Positions 55,118 to 64,000 of a DNA stretch of 64,000 nt are shown piece after piece; position 1 is the first letter of the stretch; every line of letters starts with the position of its first letter. The DNA is from Blastococcus sp. KM273128. GTDB lineage: Bacteria; Actinomycetota; Actinomycetes; Mycobacteriales; Geodermatophilaceae. The position numbers and the translations under genes were made by a program. The notes below the pieces were generated by a model. That model was not told the DNA's origin, made no database searches, and was given only the letters and a program-made list of their open reading frames with translations. The DNA is taken from positions 1 through 64,000 of the forward strand of contig NZ_SSXA01000002.1 of NCBI RefSeq assembly GCF_021698975.1, written 5' to 3'.

Positions 55118-56148
55118 TGGCCCGCGCGTCCCGGCCCTTCCGCAGCCGCAACCCCGTGCCGATCGGCGCGGTCAGCCTGGCGGTGATCGTCGTCCTCGTG
55201 CTGCTGGCGTTCAACGCGCAGTCGCTGCCGCTCATCGGGGGCGGCACCGTCTACCGGGCGCAGTTCTCCGAGGCGGCCGGCCTCCGGCCCGACGACCCCG
55301 TCCGCGTCGCCGGCGTCAAGGTGGGCAGCGTCGAGAGCCTCTCGCTGGAGGACGGCGCGGTGACCGTCGAGTTCCGCGTCCGGGACGCGTTCGTCGGCGA
55401 CCGCTCCGAGGCCGCGATCAAGATCGAGACGGTGCTGGGCGCGAAGTACCTGGCGCTCGTGCCGCGGGGGAGCGCGCCGCTGGACCCCGACGAGCGCATC
55501 CCGCTGACCCGCACCGCCTCGCCCTACGACGTCGTCGAGGCCTTCGCCGACCTCTCGACGACGGTGCAGGACCTGGACACCGCCCAGCTGGCCGGCTCGT
55601 TCGAGGTGCTGGCCGAGACCTTCGCCGAGACCCCCGACGAGGTGCGCAGCTCGCTGGACGGGCTGGCCCGGCTGTCGGGCACCATCGCCTCCCGCGACGC
55701 CCAGCTGCGGGAGCTGCTCTCGGCGACGCGGACGGTGACCGAGGTGCTCGCCGACCGCAACGGCGAGTTCACCCGGTTGATCGTCGACTCGAACACGCTG
55801 CTGGCCGAGGTGCAGGAGCGGCGGCAGCTGATCGACGCGATCCTGACCAGCACCCAGGAGCTGTCCGCGCAGCTGTCGGGGCTGGTCGCCGACAACCGCG
55901 CGGCGCTGACGCCCGCCCTGGCGCAGCTCTCCCGGGTCACCGACATCCTGGCGCGCAACCGGGAGAACATCGCGCAGACCGTGGACCGGCTGGCGCCCTT
56001 CGTCCGGGTGTTCACCAACACCCTGGGCAACGGCCGGTGGTTCGACAGCTTCGTGGACAACCTGCTGCCCGGCGTGGTCGGCAGCATCGTCTGCGGCGGG
56101 CCGGGCGTCGTGGGCGCGCCGGTGTCCTGCCGGGAGGGGAACGGATGA
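55117..56148 (+). CDS. mceC: Mce-family protein, MceC position
   Basis: A 343-residue MCE protein with one N-terminal helix (about residues 13-33) and an MCE domain (YRAQFSEAAGLRPDDPVRVAGVKVGSVESLSLEDG, IKIETVLGAKYLALVPRG), followed by a helical region ending in FDSFVDNLLPGVVGSIVCGG. ATG 55117 was chosen, with GAGCGGGGG eight bases upstream. An in-frame GTG at 55108 would add three residues. The stop overlaps mceD (ATGA, 56145-56148). Confidence 0.92.
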   Translation: MARASRPFRSRNPVPIGAVSLAVIVVLVLLAFNAQSLPLIGGGTVYRAQFSEAAGLRPDDPVRVAGVKVGSVESLSLEDGAVTVEFRVRDAFVGDRSEAAIKIETVLGAKYLALVPRGSAPLDPDERIPLTRTASPYDVVEAFADLSTTVQDLDTAQLAGSFEVLAETFAETPDEVRSSLDGLARLSGTIASRDAQLRELLSATRTVTEVLADRNGEFTRLIVDSNTLLAEVQERRQLIDAILTSTQELSAQLSGLVADNRAALTPALAQLSRVTDILARNRENIAQTVDRLAPFVRVFTNTLGNGRWFDSFVDNLLPGVVGSIVCGGPGVVGAPVSCREGNG

Positions 56149-57401
56149 GCGGCTCCCTGCAGCGCGGCGTCGCGCTGGCCGCGGCGGTGGTCCTGGTCGG
56201 TGCCCTCGGCTGGACGGTGCTCCGGCCCGCCGGCCAGTACCGGGTCACCGCGTGGTTCGGGCAGGCGGTGGGGCTCTACGCCGGCTCCGACGTCCGCATC
56301 CTCGGCATCGACGTCGGCGAGATCACCGACGTGCGGCCCGAGGGCGACCGCGTGCGGGTGGAGATGCTGATCGACGACGGCTACGACATCCCGGCCGACG
56401 CCGACGCGGTGGTGCTCGCGCCCTCCCTGGTCTCCGACCGGTACGTGCAGTTCGCCCCCGTGTACTCCGGCGGGCCGACGATGCGGGACGGCGCGGAGGT
56501 GCCGGTCGAGCGCACCGCGACCCCGGTGGAGCTCGACGCGGTCTACGGCGCGCTCGACGAGCTGTCGACGGCGCTGGGGCCGACGGGGGCGAACGCGGAC
56601 GGTGCTCTGGCGGACCTCATCGACGTCGGGGCAGCGAACCTGCAGGGCAACGGGGACGCCCTCAACCGGACGCTGACCGGCTTCTCGCAGGCGGTGGAGA
56701 CGCTGGCCGAGAACCGCGACGGCCTCTTCGACTCGGTCGAGAACCTGCAGCGGTTCACCAGCGCGCTGGCCGGCATCGACAACCAGGTCGGGCTCTTCAA
56801 CGAGAACCTGGCCGCCGTCGCAGACCTGCTCGAGGGGGAGCGCGAGGACCTCGCCACCGCGATCCGGCTGCTGTCCCAGGCGCTCGGGGACGTCGCGGGC
56901 TTCGTCCGGGACAACACCGACCTGCTGCGCACCAACGTCGACCGGCTGGCCGACGTCACCCTGGCGCTGGTCCAGCAGCGCGACGCGCTCGCCGAGGTGC
57001 TCGACGTCGCGCCCGCCGCGCTGGGCAACCTGTCGCACGCCTACAACCCCGACTACGGGACCCTGGACACGCGGGACAACTCGCTGGGGGCCACCAGCCC
57101 CGAGGTCATCGTCTGCCAGCTCCTGGGCGCGACCGGGCGGCTGCGGCTCGACCTCGACCTGGTGCCCGACGTGCTCACCGACCCGCTGACCCAGGGCCTG
57201 CAGCTGCCGCCGATCGAGCAGATCTGCACCCGGCTGCTCTCCGGGGACGCGGACGCCGACGGCACCCTCGACGACGTCGACGGCAACGGCGTGAGCGACC
57301 TGCAGGAGCTGCTCACCGAGCTCTTCGGCGGCGGCGCCCCCGGCGGCCGCAGCGGTGGTCCGCTCATCGGGCTGCCCGACCTGGCCGGAGCCCCGCGGTG
57401 A
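56145..57401 (+). CDS. mceD: Mce-family protein, MceD position, with calcium-loop-like C-terminal motif
   Basis: A 418-residue MCE protein: N-terminal helix (8-26), MCE domain (FGQAVGLYAGSDVRILGIDVGEITDVRPEGDRVRVEMLIDD), and helical region to about residue 320. Near residues 368-388 there are two overlapping DxDxDG-type loops: D368-x-D370-x-D372-G and D377-x-D379-x-N381-G with E388 at loop position 12. They resemble EF-hand or thrombospondin type 3 calcium loops and are not a usual part of Mce proteins. The end (SGGPLIGLPDLAG) resembles the end of the next gene product. ATG 56145 overlaps mceC. Confidence 0.91.
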   Translation: MSGSLQRGVALAAAVVLVGALGWTVLRPAGQYRVTAWFGQAVGLYAGSDVRILGIDVGEITDVRPEGDRVRVEMLIDDGYDIPADADAVVLAPSLVSDRYVQFAPVYSGGPTMRDGAEVPVERTATPVELDAVYGALDELSTALGPTGANADGALADLIDVGAANLQGNGDALNRTLTGFSQAVETLAENRDGLFDSVENLQRFTSALAGIDNQVGLFNENLAAVADLLEGEREDLATAIRLLSQALGDVAGFVRDNTDLLRTNVDRLADVTLALVQQRDALAEVLDVAPAALGNLSHAYNPDYGTLDTRDNSLGATSPEVIVCQLLGATGRLRLDLDLVPDVLTDPLTQGLQLPPIEQICTRLLSGDADADGTLDDVDGNGVSDLQELLTELFGGGAPGGRSGGPLIGLPDLAGAPR

Positions 57402-58663
57402 CCCGGCACCTCGCGCGCGTCACCGCCCTCGCCGGCAGCGTGCTGCTGCTCGCCGGGTGCGGCTTCCGCGGCGCCTACTCCCTGGACCTGCCCGGTGGGG
57501 CCGATCTCGGGGACGAGCCCTTCACCGTGCAGGTGGAGTTCCTCGACGTGCTGGACCTGGTGCCGCAGTCCGGGGTGCGCGTCGCCGACGTGCCGGTCGG
57601 CCGGGTGGAGGAGATCGAGCTGGGCGAGGACTGGACCGCCGTGGTGACGCTGTCGGTCAACGGCGACGTCGAGCTGCCGGCCAACGCCGTCGCGATGATC
57701 CAGCAGACCTCGCTGCTGGGCGAGAAGTTCGTCGAGCTGGCGCCCCCCGGCGGCGAGGAGCCGCAGGGCGTGCTGGCGGACGGCGCGCGCATCGGGCTGG
57801 ACCGCACCAACCGCAACGTCGAGGTCGAGGAGCTGCTCGGCGCGCTGTCCCTCGTCCTCAACGGCGGCGGGCTGACGCAGCTGCAGACCATCACCCGGGA
57901 GCTCGGGACCGCGCTGGAGGGCCGGGAGACGGCGATCCGCAGCACGCTGGCGCAGCTGGACACGTTCTTCGGCGGGCTGGACGCCCAGCGGTCGGAGATC
58001 AGCCGGGCGCTGGAGAGCGTGGACGCGCTCGCGGCGAGCCTGGCCGAGCGGACCGGGACCATCGAGACGGCCCTGGACGCCATCGGCCCCGGCCTCGACG
58101 TGGTGGACCAGCAGCGCGACCTGCTGGTCTCGATGCTGGACAGCCTGGCCCGGCTGGGCGACGTCGGCACCCGCGTCATCGAGCAGGCGGGCGCGAACAC
58201 CGTGGAGGACCTCGAGCTGCTGCAGCCGATCCTCACCCAGCTCGCCTCCGCGGGCCCCGACCTGGCCGGCTCGCTGGACCTGCTGCTCACCTACCCGTTC
58301 CCCGCGAGCTCGCTGTCGGCGCTGAACTACCGGCAGGACCTGCGCACCGGTGGCTACGGCCTGTTCACCAACATGACCGCCGCGCTGGACCTGGACCTCA
58401 CCGAGGTGCTCTGCCGCTACGCCGTCGACCCGCTCACCGGGGCCCTGGAGGAGCTCGCGCCCGGGGACCTCACCGGGGAGCGGTGCGGCGTCCCGGGCAC
58501 CCCGCCCGGCAACGGCTCCGCTGCCCCGCCGGGCGGCGCGGGCACGGCCGACCCCGGCCGGCGGACCGGGCTGGGCGCGCTGCTCCCGGAGGGCATCGTC
58601 GGCCGGGTCCCCGGGGAAGGCGGCCTCGTCGGCCTCCCCGACCTGCTGGGGGGCCGGCCGTGA
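57398..58663 (+). CDS. mceE: Mce-family lipoprotein, MceE (LprK) position
   Basis: A 421-residue lipoprotein. The signal peptide ends in the lipobox LLAGC, and the cysteine near residue 21 would be lipid-modified. The MCE domain (FLDVLDLVPQSGVRVADVPVGRVEEIELGEDWTAVVTLSV) and SLLGEKFVELAPP follow, then the helical region and a glycine/proline-rich end (GLVGLPDLLGG). The fifth gene of mce operons usually encodes the lipoprotein, as here. GTG 57398 overlaps mceD by four bases, and the stop overlaps mceF. Confidence 0.94.
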   Translation: MTRHLARVTALAGSVLLLAGCGFRGAYSLDLPGGADLGDEPFTVQVEFLDVLDLVPQSGVRVADVPVGRVEEIELGEDWTAVVTLSVNGDVELPANAVAMIQQTSLLGEKFVELAPPGGEEPQGVLADGARIGLDRTNRNVEVEELLGALSLVLNGGGLTQLQTITRELGTALEGRETAIRSTLAQLDTFFGGLDAQRSEISRALESVDALAASLAERTGTIETALDAIGPGLDVVDQQRDLLVSMLDSLARLGDVGTRVIEQAGANTVEDLELLQPILTQLASAGPDLAGSLDLLLTYPFPASSLSALNYRQDLRTGGYGLFTNMTAALDLDLTEVLCRYAVDPLTGALEELAPGDLTGERCGVPGTPPGNGSAAPPGGAGTADPGRRTGLGALLPEGIVGRVPGEGGLVGLPDLLGGRP

Positions 58664-59928
58664 TCACCCGGACCGTGAAGCTGCAGCTCACCGCCTTCGC
58701 CCTGGTGGCCGTCCTCGGGATGGCCTACCTCGGGTTCACCTACGTCGGCCTGGACCGGGTGCTCCTCGGCACGGGCTACCAGGTGTCCGCCGACTTCCGG
58801 GACTCCGGCGGGATCTTCGAGAACGCCGAGGTGACCTACCGGGGGGTCTCCGTCGGCCGGGTGACCGGCATGGACCTGGTCGAGGACGGGGTGCGCGTGA
58901 CGCTCACCATCGACCCCGGCGCCGAGCCCATCCCCGCCGACACCCGGGCCGTGGTCTCCACCCGCAGCGCGGTCGGCGAGCACTACGTGGACCTCGTGCC
59001 CGACGACGGGGAGGGACCCTTCCTGGAGGACGGCGCGGTCATCCCGCAGGAGCGGACCGCGATCCCGGTGCCGGTCGAGCAGCTGCTGCTGAACGTCGAC
59101 GAGCTGGTCGGCTCGCTGGACCGGGAGAACCTGCGGATCGTCGTCGACGAGCTGGGCCGGGCGTTCGCCGGGGCCGGGGACGACCTCGGCCGGCTCATCG
59201 ACAACGGCGACCTCCTGCTCGCCCGGGCCCAGGAGTCGCTGCCCGAGACGCTCGCGCTCATCCGCGACAGCCGGACGGTGCTGGACACCCAGGTGGCCGG
59301 GCGCTCGGCGATCGAGCAGTGGGCGGCCGACCTGCGGCTGGTGAGCGACACGCTGGTGGCCAGCGACGCCGACCTCCGCGGCCTGCTGGGCACCGCGCCC
59401 GAGGCCGGCGACGCCCTGCAGCGCCTCGTCGAGGAGGCCGGCCCCGGTCTCGGCCCGCTCATCCGCAACCTCGACGTCCTGAACCGGGTCACGGTCCCGC
59501 GCCTGGACGGCGTCGAGCAGCTGCTGGTGACCTACCCCGACGTGGTCTCGGGCGGCTTCAGCGTCGTGCGCGACGACGGCGGGACGATGCGGGCGCACTT
59601 CGGGTTCGTCCTGAACGCCGGCGACCCGCACGCGTGCACCAGCGGCTACGTCCCCACCGGCGCGCTGCCGGGCCCCGGCGCGGTGCAGGCGCTGGACACC
59701 GACGCGGTGCGCTGCGCGGTCGTCGACGGGGCCGACCCGGACCCGGGGGACGGCGTCGACGAGACCGGCACCAGCATCCGCGGGGAGCAGAACATCGGGC
59801 GCTCCGGCGGCGTCGGCGGGACCGGGCCGCAGAGCGGCGGCGGCGCCCGGCCCCCCGTGCTGGCCGGCCTGGAGGAGCTGCTCGGCGAGCTGCTGGGCGC
59901 CAGCCCCTTCGCCCGCACCGCGGCCTGA
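58660..59928 (+). CDS. mceF: Mce-family protein, MceF position
   Basis: A 422-residue MCE protein: N-terminal helix (about 8-30), MCE domain (FRDSGGIFENAEVTYRGVSVGRVTGMDLVEDGVRVTLTID, STRSAVGEHYVDLVPDDGEGP), and helical region with the conserved end QLLVTYPDVVSGGFSVVRDDGGTMRAHFGFVLN. Two cysteines (HACTSGY, VRCAVVDG) precede a glycine-rich linker and an amphipathic C-terminal helix. The start is GTG 58660 with overlap to mceE. A 70-base gap follows. Confidence 0.92.
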   Translation: MITRTVKLQLTAFALVAVLGMAYLGFTYVGLDRVLLGTGYQVSADFRDSGGIFENAEVTYRGVSVGRVTGMDLVEDGVRVTLTIDPGAEPIPADTRAVVSTRSAVGEHYVDLVPDDGEGPFLEDGAVIPQERTAIPVPVEQLLLNVDELVGSLDRENLRIVVDELGRAFAGAGDDLGRLIDNGDLLLARAQESLPETLALIRDSRTVLDTQVAGRSAIEQWAADLRLVSDTLVASDADLRGLLGTAPEAGDALQRLVEEAGPGLGPLIRNLDVLNRVTVPRLDGVEQLLVTYPDVVSGGFSVVRDDGGTMRAHFGFVLNAGDPHACTSGYVPTGALPGPGAVQALDTDAVRCAVVDGADPDPGDGVDETGTSIRGEQNIGRSGGVGGTGPQSGGGARPPVLAGLEELLGELLGASPFARTAA

Positions 59929-59998
59929 CCCCACCCGTCCGGGTCGGTCGCGGTGCGCCGCGGGCCCGGACCCCGAGCTGACGAAGGAGGATGCGCCG

Positions 59999-60631
59999 GT
60001 GATCAGGAACGCGTGGTCGCGGACGCCCGGGGACGCCCCGGGCGCCGGTGCGCCCGAGGCCCCCGCGGACGAGGAGCCCGCCGTCGCCGCCGTCGGAGCG
60101 GCCGACGAGGATCCGGTGGCCGAGGGTGCCCCGGCCGACAGCGCGGACCGCCGCCCCGCGGTCCCGGTGGTGCCGCTGCTCGCGGTCCTGCTGGTCGTGC
60201 TGCTGGGCGCCGCCGCCTTCCTCCTCGCCACCCGGCCGGAGCCGTCGACCATCCGCACCGACGACTACGTCGACGCGCTGCAGGCCGCCCGCGCGCACGT
60301 GGTCGACCTGACCTCCTTCGACCACCTCACCCTCGACGACGACATCCGCGAGATCGAGCAGGTGGCGACCGGTGAGCTGGGGGAGGAGACCGTCGCCCAG
60401 CTGGAGGAGCGCCGCCAGCAGATCGTCGAGTCCGAGGCCGTCGTCAGCACCGAGGTCGTCGGGGCCGGCATCACCCGGGCCGACGCGGGCGAGGCGACCG
60501 CGCTGCTGGTCATCGAGTCGACCCAGAAGAGCAACGCCGACGAGCAGGCCCAGCTGCTGCGCTACCGGATCGAGGTCGAGCTGACCGAGGTCGACGGCCG
60601 GTGGCTGCTGTCCGCGATCCGGGGAGGGTGA
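59999..60631 (+). CDS. Mce-associated membrane protein, first copy
   Basis: A 210-residue protein. An acidic/alanine-rich cytoplasmic N-terminus (1-55) and one helix (about 57-77, VPLLAVLLVVLLGAAAFLL) are followed by a soluble domain with the TIM44/NTF2-like pattern of Mam proteins: RTDDYVDALQAARAHVVDLTSFDH, and later EVELTEVDGRWLLSAIRGG. Mam proteins stabilise Mce complexes. The start is GTG 59999 with AAGGAGG (59984-59990). An immediately preceding ATG at 59991 yields only three codons before a stop. Confidence 0.85.
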   Translation: MIRNAWSRTPGDAPGAGAPEAPADEEPAVAAVGAADEDPVAEGAPADSADRRPAVPVVPLLAVLLVVLLGAAAFLLATRPEPSTIRTDDYVDALQAARAHVVDLTSFDHLTLDDDIREIEQVATGELGEETVAQLEERRQQIVESEAVVSTEVVGAGITRADAGEATALLVIESTQKSNADEQAQLLRYRIEVELTEVDGRWLLSAIRGG

Positions 60632-60638
60632 GGCACCG

Positions 60639-61415
60639 ATGAGCCAGGAACCGGCCGACCGCCCGCGCCCCACGGCGCGTCCCCGGCCCGCACCCGCGGC
60701 CCGGCCCACCCCGCGGCCGCGCGTCGCGGGGAGCCGGCGCGAGCGCGAGGACGGCCCGGTCTCCGCGCACGGGAGCCCGGTCGCCGCCCCGGAGGCCCCG
60801 GCCGGGCCCGCGACCCGGCGGGCGGCATCGCCCCGCCGGCACGCCGCGGCGCCGCGCGCGAACCCCGTCCCGCGCCGCCGGCGCCCCGGCCGCGCGCCGG
60901 TCGCGGTCCTCGCCGTGCTGTGCCTGCTGGCCGCCGTCGGCACCGGGGTGCTGCTGCGGGAGCGGCTGGACCCGCGCTACGTGCAGACCGGCGTCATCGA
61001 GGCCGCGGGGGACGGCGTCCGGGCGCTCTACGCCTACGACTACCAGGACTCGCAGGGCAGCGTCGAGGGCAAGCTCGCGGTGCTCACCGGGGAGCTGCGG
61101 GAGCAGTACGAGCGCGACCTCTCGCAGGGCGGGATCATCGACACCTACGAGCAGGTGTCGGCCACGACCAGCTACGAGGTCGGCGACGTCGGGCTGCAGC
61201 AGATCAACGAGGCCCAGGACACCGCGACGCTCGTCGTCTTCGGGCAGTACGTGGTCCGCTCGGTGAACACCGGCGGGCAGCAGCCCCCCGAGGGGTCGGA
61301 GTGCCAGGTCACGCCCGAGGGGGCGCAGTCCTGCGTGCAGACGGTGCAGGTGCGCATGGTCACCGTGGACGGCGGGTGGAAGATCAGCGAGCTCACGCTG
61401 CTCACCACCTCCTGA
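60639..61415 (+). CDS. Mce-associated membrane protein, second copy
   Basis: A 258-residue protein with a long proline/arginine-rich N-terminus (1-85), one helix (about 87-107), and a Mam-type soluble domain: VIEAAGDGVRALYAYDYQDSQGSVEGKLAVLTGELREQYERDL, then a C-terminal two-cysteine region (ECQVTPEGAQSCVQTVQVRMVTVDGGWKISEL). ATG 60639 lies seven bases after the first Mam gene. It is the last gene of the mce operon. Confidence 0.85.
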   Translation: MSQEPADRPRPTARPRPAPAARPTPRPRVAGSRREREDGPVSAHGSPVAAPEAPAGPATRRAASPRRHAAAPRANPVPRRRRPGRAPVAVLAVLCLLAAVGTGVLLRERLDPRYVQTGVIEAAGDGVRALYAYDYQDSQGSVEGKLAVLTGELREQYERDLSQGGIIDTYEQVSATTSYEVGDVGLQQINEAQDTATLVVFGQYVVRSVNTGGQQPPEGSECQVTPEGAQSCVQTVQVRMVTVDGGWKISELTLLTTS

Positions 61416-61534
61416 GCGGCGGCCGTCCGGGAGGGCCGACGGCGTGGCGGTCCCACCACGGACCCTCCGCTGTCATCATGGGTCCGGCGCACGCCCCCGC
61501 CGGGTCCCTCCGGGCCTGCGCGTCCCGCGGGTGT

Positions 61535-61555
61535 GGCACCGGTCCCACCGGTGCC
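61535..61555 (+). terminator. Hairpin between mce operon and rpoB promoter
   Basis: A perfect 8-bp stem GGCACCGG (61535-61542) / CCGGTGCC (61548-61555) with a five-base loop lies 120 bases after the last mce gene and just upstream of the rpoB -35. It is a likely terminator, or an element of the rpoB promoter region. Confidence 0.5.
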
Positions 61556-61562
61556 CCCGACG

Positions 61563-61591
61563 TGGACACGGCGCTCCGGTGGGGGTAGGGT
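61563..61591 (+). promoter_or_regulatory. rpoB promoter
   Basis: -35 TGGACA (61563-61568, one change from TTGACA) and -10 TAGGGT (61586-61591) are separated by exactly 17 bases. This is the best sigma-A-type promoter match in the window. Transcription would start near 61598 and give a leader of about 195 bases. Confidence 0.7.
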
Positions 61592-61639
61592 CTCCTGTTG
61601 CGCTGCCCTCTGACTGCCTGCCCGCCGAGACGGGTCACG

Positions 61640-61673
61640 ACGGGTGCCCGGGAATCTCCCGGGCGACGCCCGT
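61640..61673 (+). promoter_or_regulatory. Two-part hairpin in the rpoB leader
   Basis: An inner 8-bp stem GCCCGGGA (61646-61653) / TCCCGGGC (61657-61664) is enclosed by an outer 5-bp stem ACGGG (61640-61644) / CCCGT (61669-61673). It could act as an attenuator or a processing site. Confidence 0.45.
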
Positions 61674-61774
61674 GCTGACCTGTCCGGCGAGCGATCGCGG
61701 CCGTCGCGGACAGCCTCGCCATCACCGACGACGACCCAGGACGACCCCGCAGCCCACCGCCCGCACGTCGTGAG

Positions 61775-61788
61775 GTCCTTGGAAGGAC
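61775..61788 (+). promoter_or_regulatory. Self-complementary rpoB ribosome binding site
   Basis: GTCCTT-GG-AAGGAC is a perfect inverted repeat that includes the Shine-Dalgarno GGAAGGA (61781-61787). It can fold with a five-base-pair stem and four-base loop and hide the site. Confidence 0.5.
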
Positions 61789-61793
61789 GCATC

Positions 61794-64000
<2,207 letters not shown>

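Larger units (their letters stand above)
61416..61793. other. Spacer between the mce operon and rpoB
   Basis: A 378-base gap with a hairpin after the mce operon, a good rpoB promoter and a structured rpoB leader of about 195 bases, each listed separately. No gene is supported. Confidence 0.7.

Noticed and set aside
59991..60002. ATG at 59991 as start of the first Mce-associated protein
   Set aside because: It reads three codons and then TGA; GTG 59999 has the right spacing from AAGGAGG.

Overview
The window is very GC-rich DNA from the chromosome of a high-GC actinobacterium. Several things point to the Geodermatophilaceae or a near relative (Blastococcus, Geodermatophilus, Modestobacter). 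These are GTG/TTG starts on about half the genes, dense ATGA/GTGA/TGATG stop-start overlaps, a DUF222/HNH-type tail at the left edge, menaquinone-type respiration, and a core ribosomal-protein and RNA-polymerase region in the order known from Mycobacterium and Frankia relatives. The family assignment is an inference from gene order and style, not from a database match.

Layout. 1-1126: tail of an HNH-type protein, a repeat-bearing spacer and a phosphoribosyltransferase. 1161-20022: one long co-directional respiratory block. It opens with a Rex-type (NADH/NAD+-sensing) operator, then a geranylgeranyl-reductase-family flavoprotein (MenJ-like, saturates the menaquinone tail), the complete 14-subunit complex I operon nuoA-N, and a long-chain polyprenyl diphosphate synthase that makes the quinone tail. 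The enzyme that reduces menaquinone and the enzymes that build and modify its tail are therefore encoded together. 20036-23406: a sugar-dehydrogenase-like lipoprotein and a divergent PNPOx-like / MocR-type regulator pair with a near-perfect operator between them. 23411-31814 (minus strand): 2-oxoglutarate:ferredoxin oxidoreductase korAB, a NarK transporter, and a giant fused assimilatory nitrate reductase carrying its own FAD/NAD(P)H and [2Fe-2S] domains.

31884-42193: a signalling and accessory stretch. It holds two GGDEF/EAL c-di-GMP proteins, one catalytically complete and one with a degenerate GGDEF, together with a PNPOx-like protein, HtpX, an orphan PstS-like protein, YajQ, tRNA-Tyr and a TadE/G-like protein. 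It also holds a tiny unassigned ORF encoding a threefold RGVKWT repeat, downstream of a candidate BldD site. 42266-49523: the conserved information-processing block: tRNA-Thr, tRNA-Met, rpmG, two MaoC-type dehydratases (hadA/hadB-like), an aminotransferase on the opposite strand, tRNA-Trp, secE, nusG, rplK, rplA, rplJ, rplL. 49864-61415: one mce lipid-import operon (MceG ATPase, two YrbE permeases, MceA-F, two Mce-associated proteins). 61794-64000: the 5' part of rpoB, with a good promoter and a structured leader.

Most promising for novelty: the RGVKWT-repeat micro-ORF and its regulatory upstream region; the Rex-controlled complex I/menaquinone supra-operon; overlapping mini-ORFs coupled to nuoM and to the first GGDEF/EAL gene; a dispersed repeat related to htpX; and a calcium-loop-like motif in MceD. 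The long antisense ORFs in this GC-rich sequence are codon-bias shadows and are not annotated.
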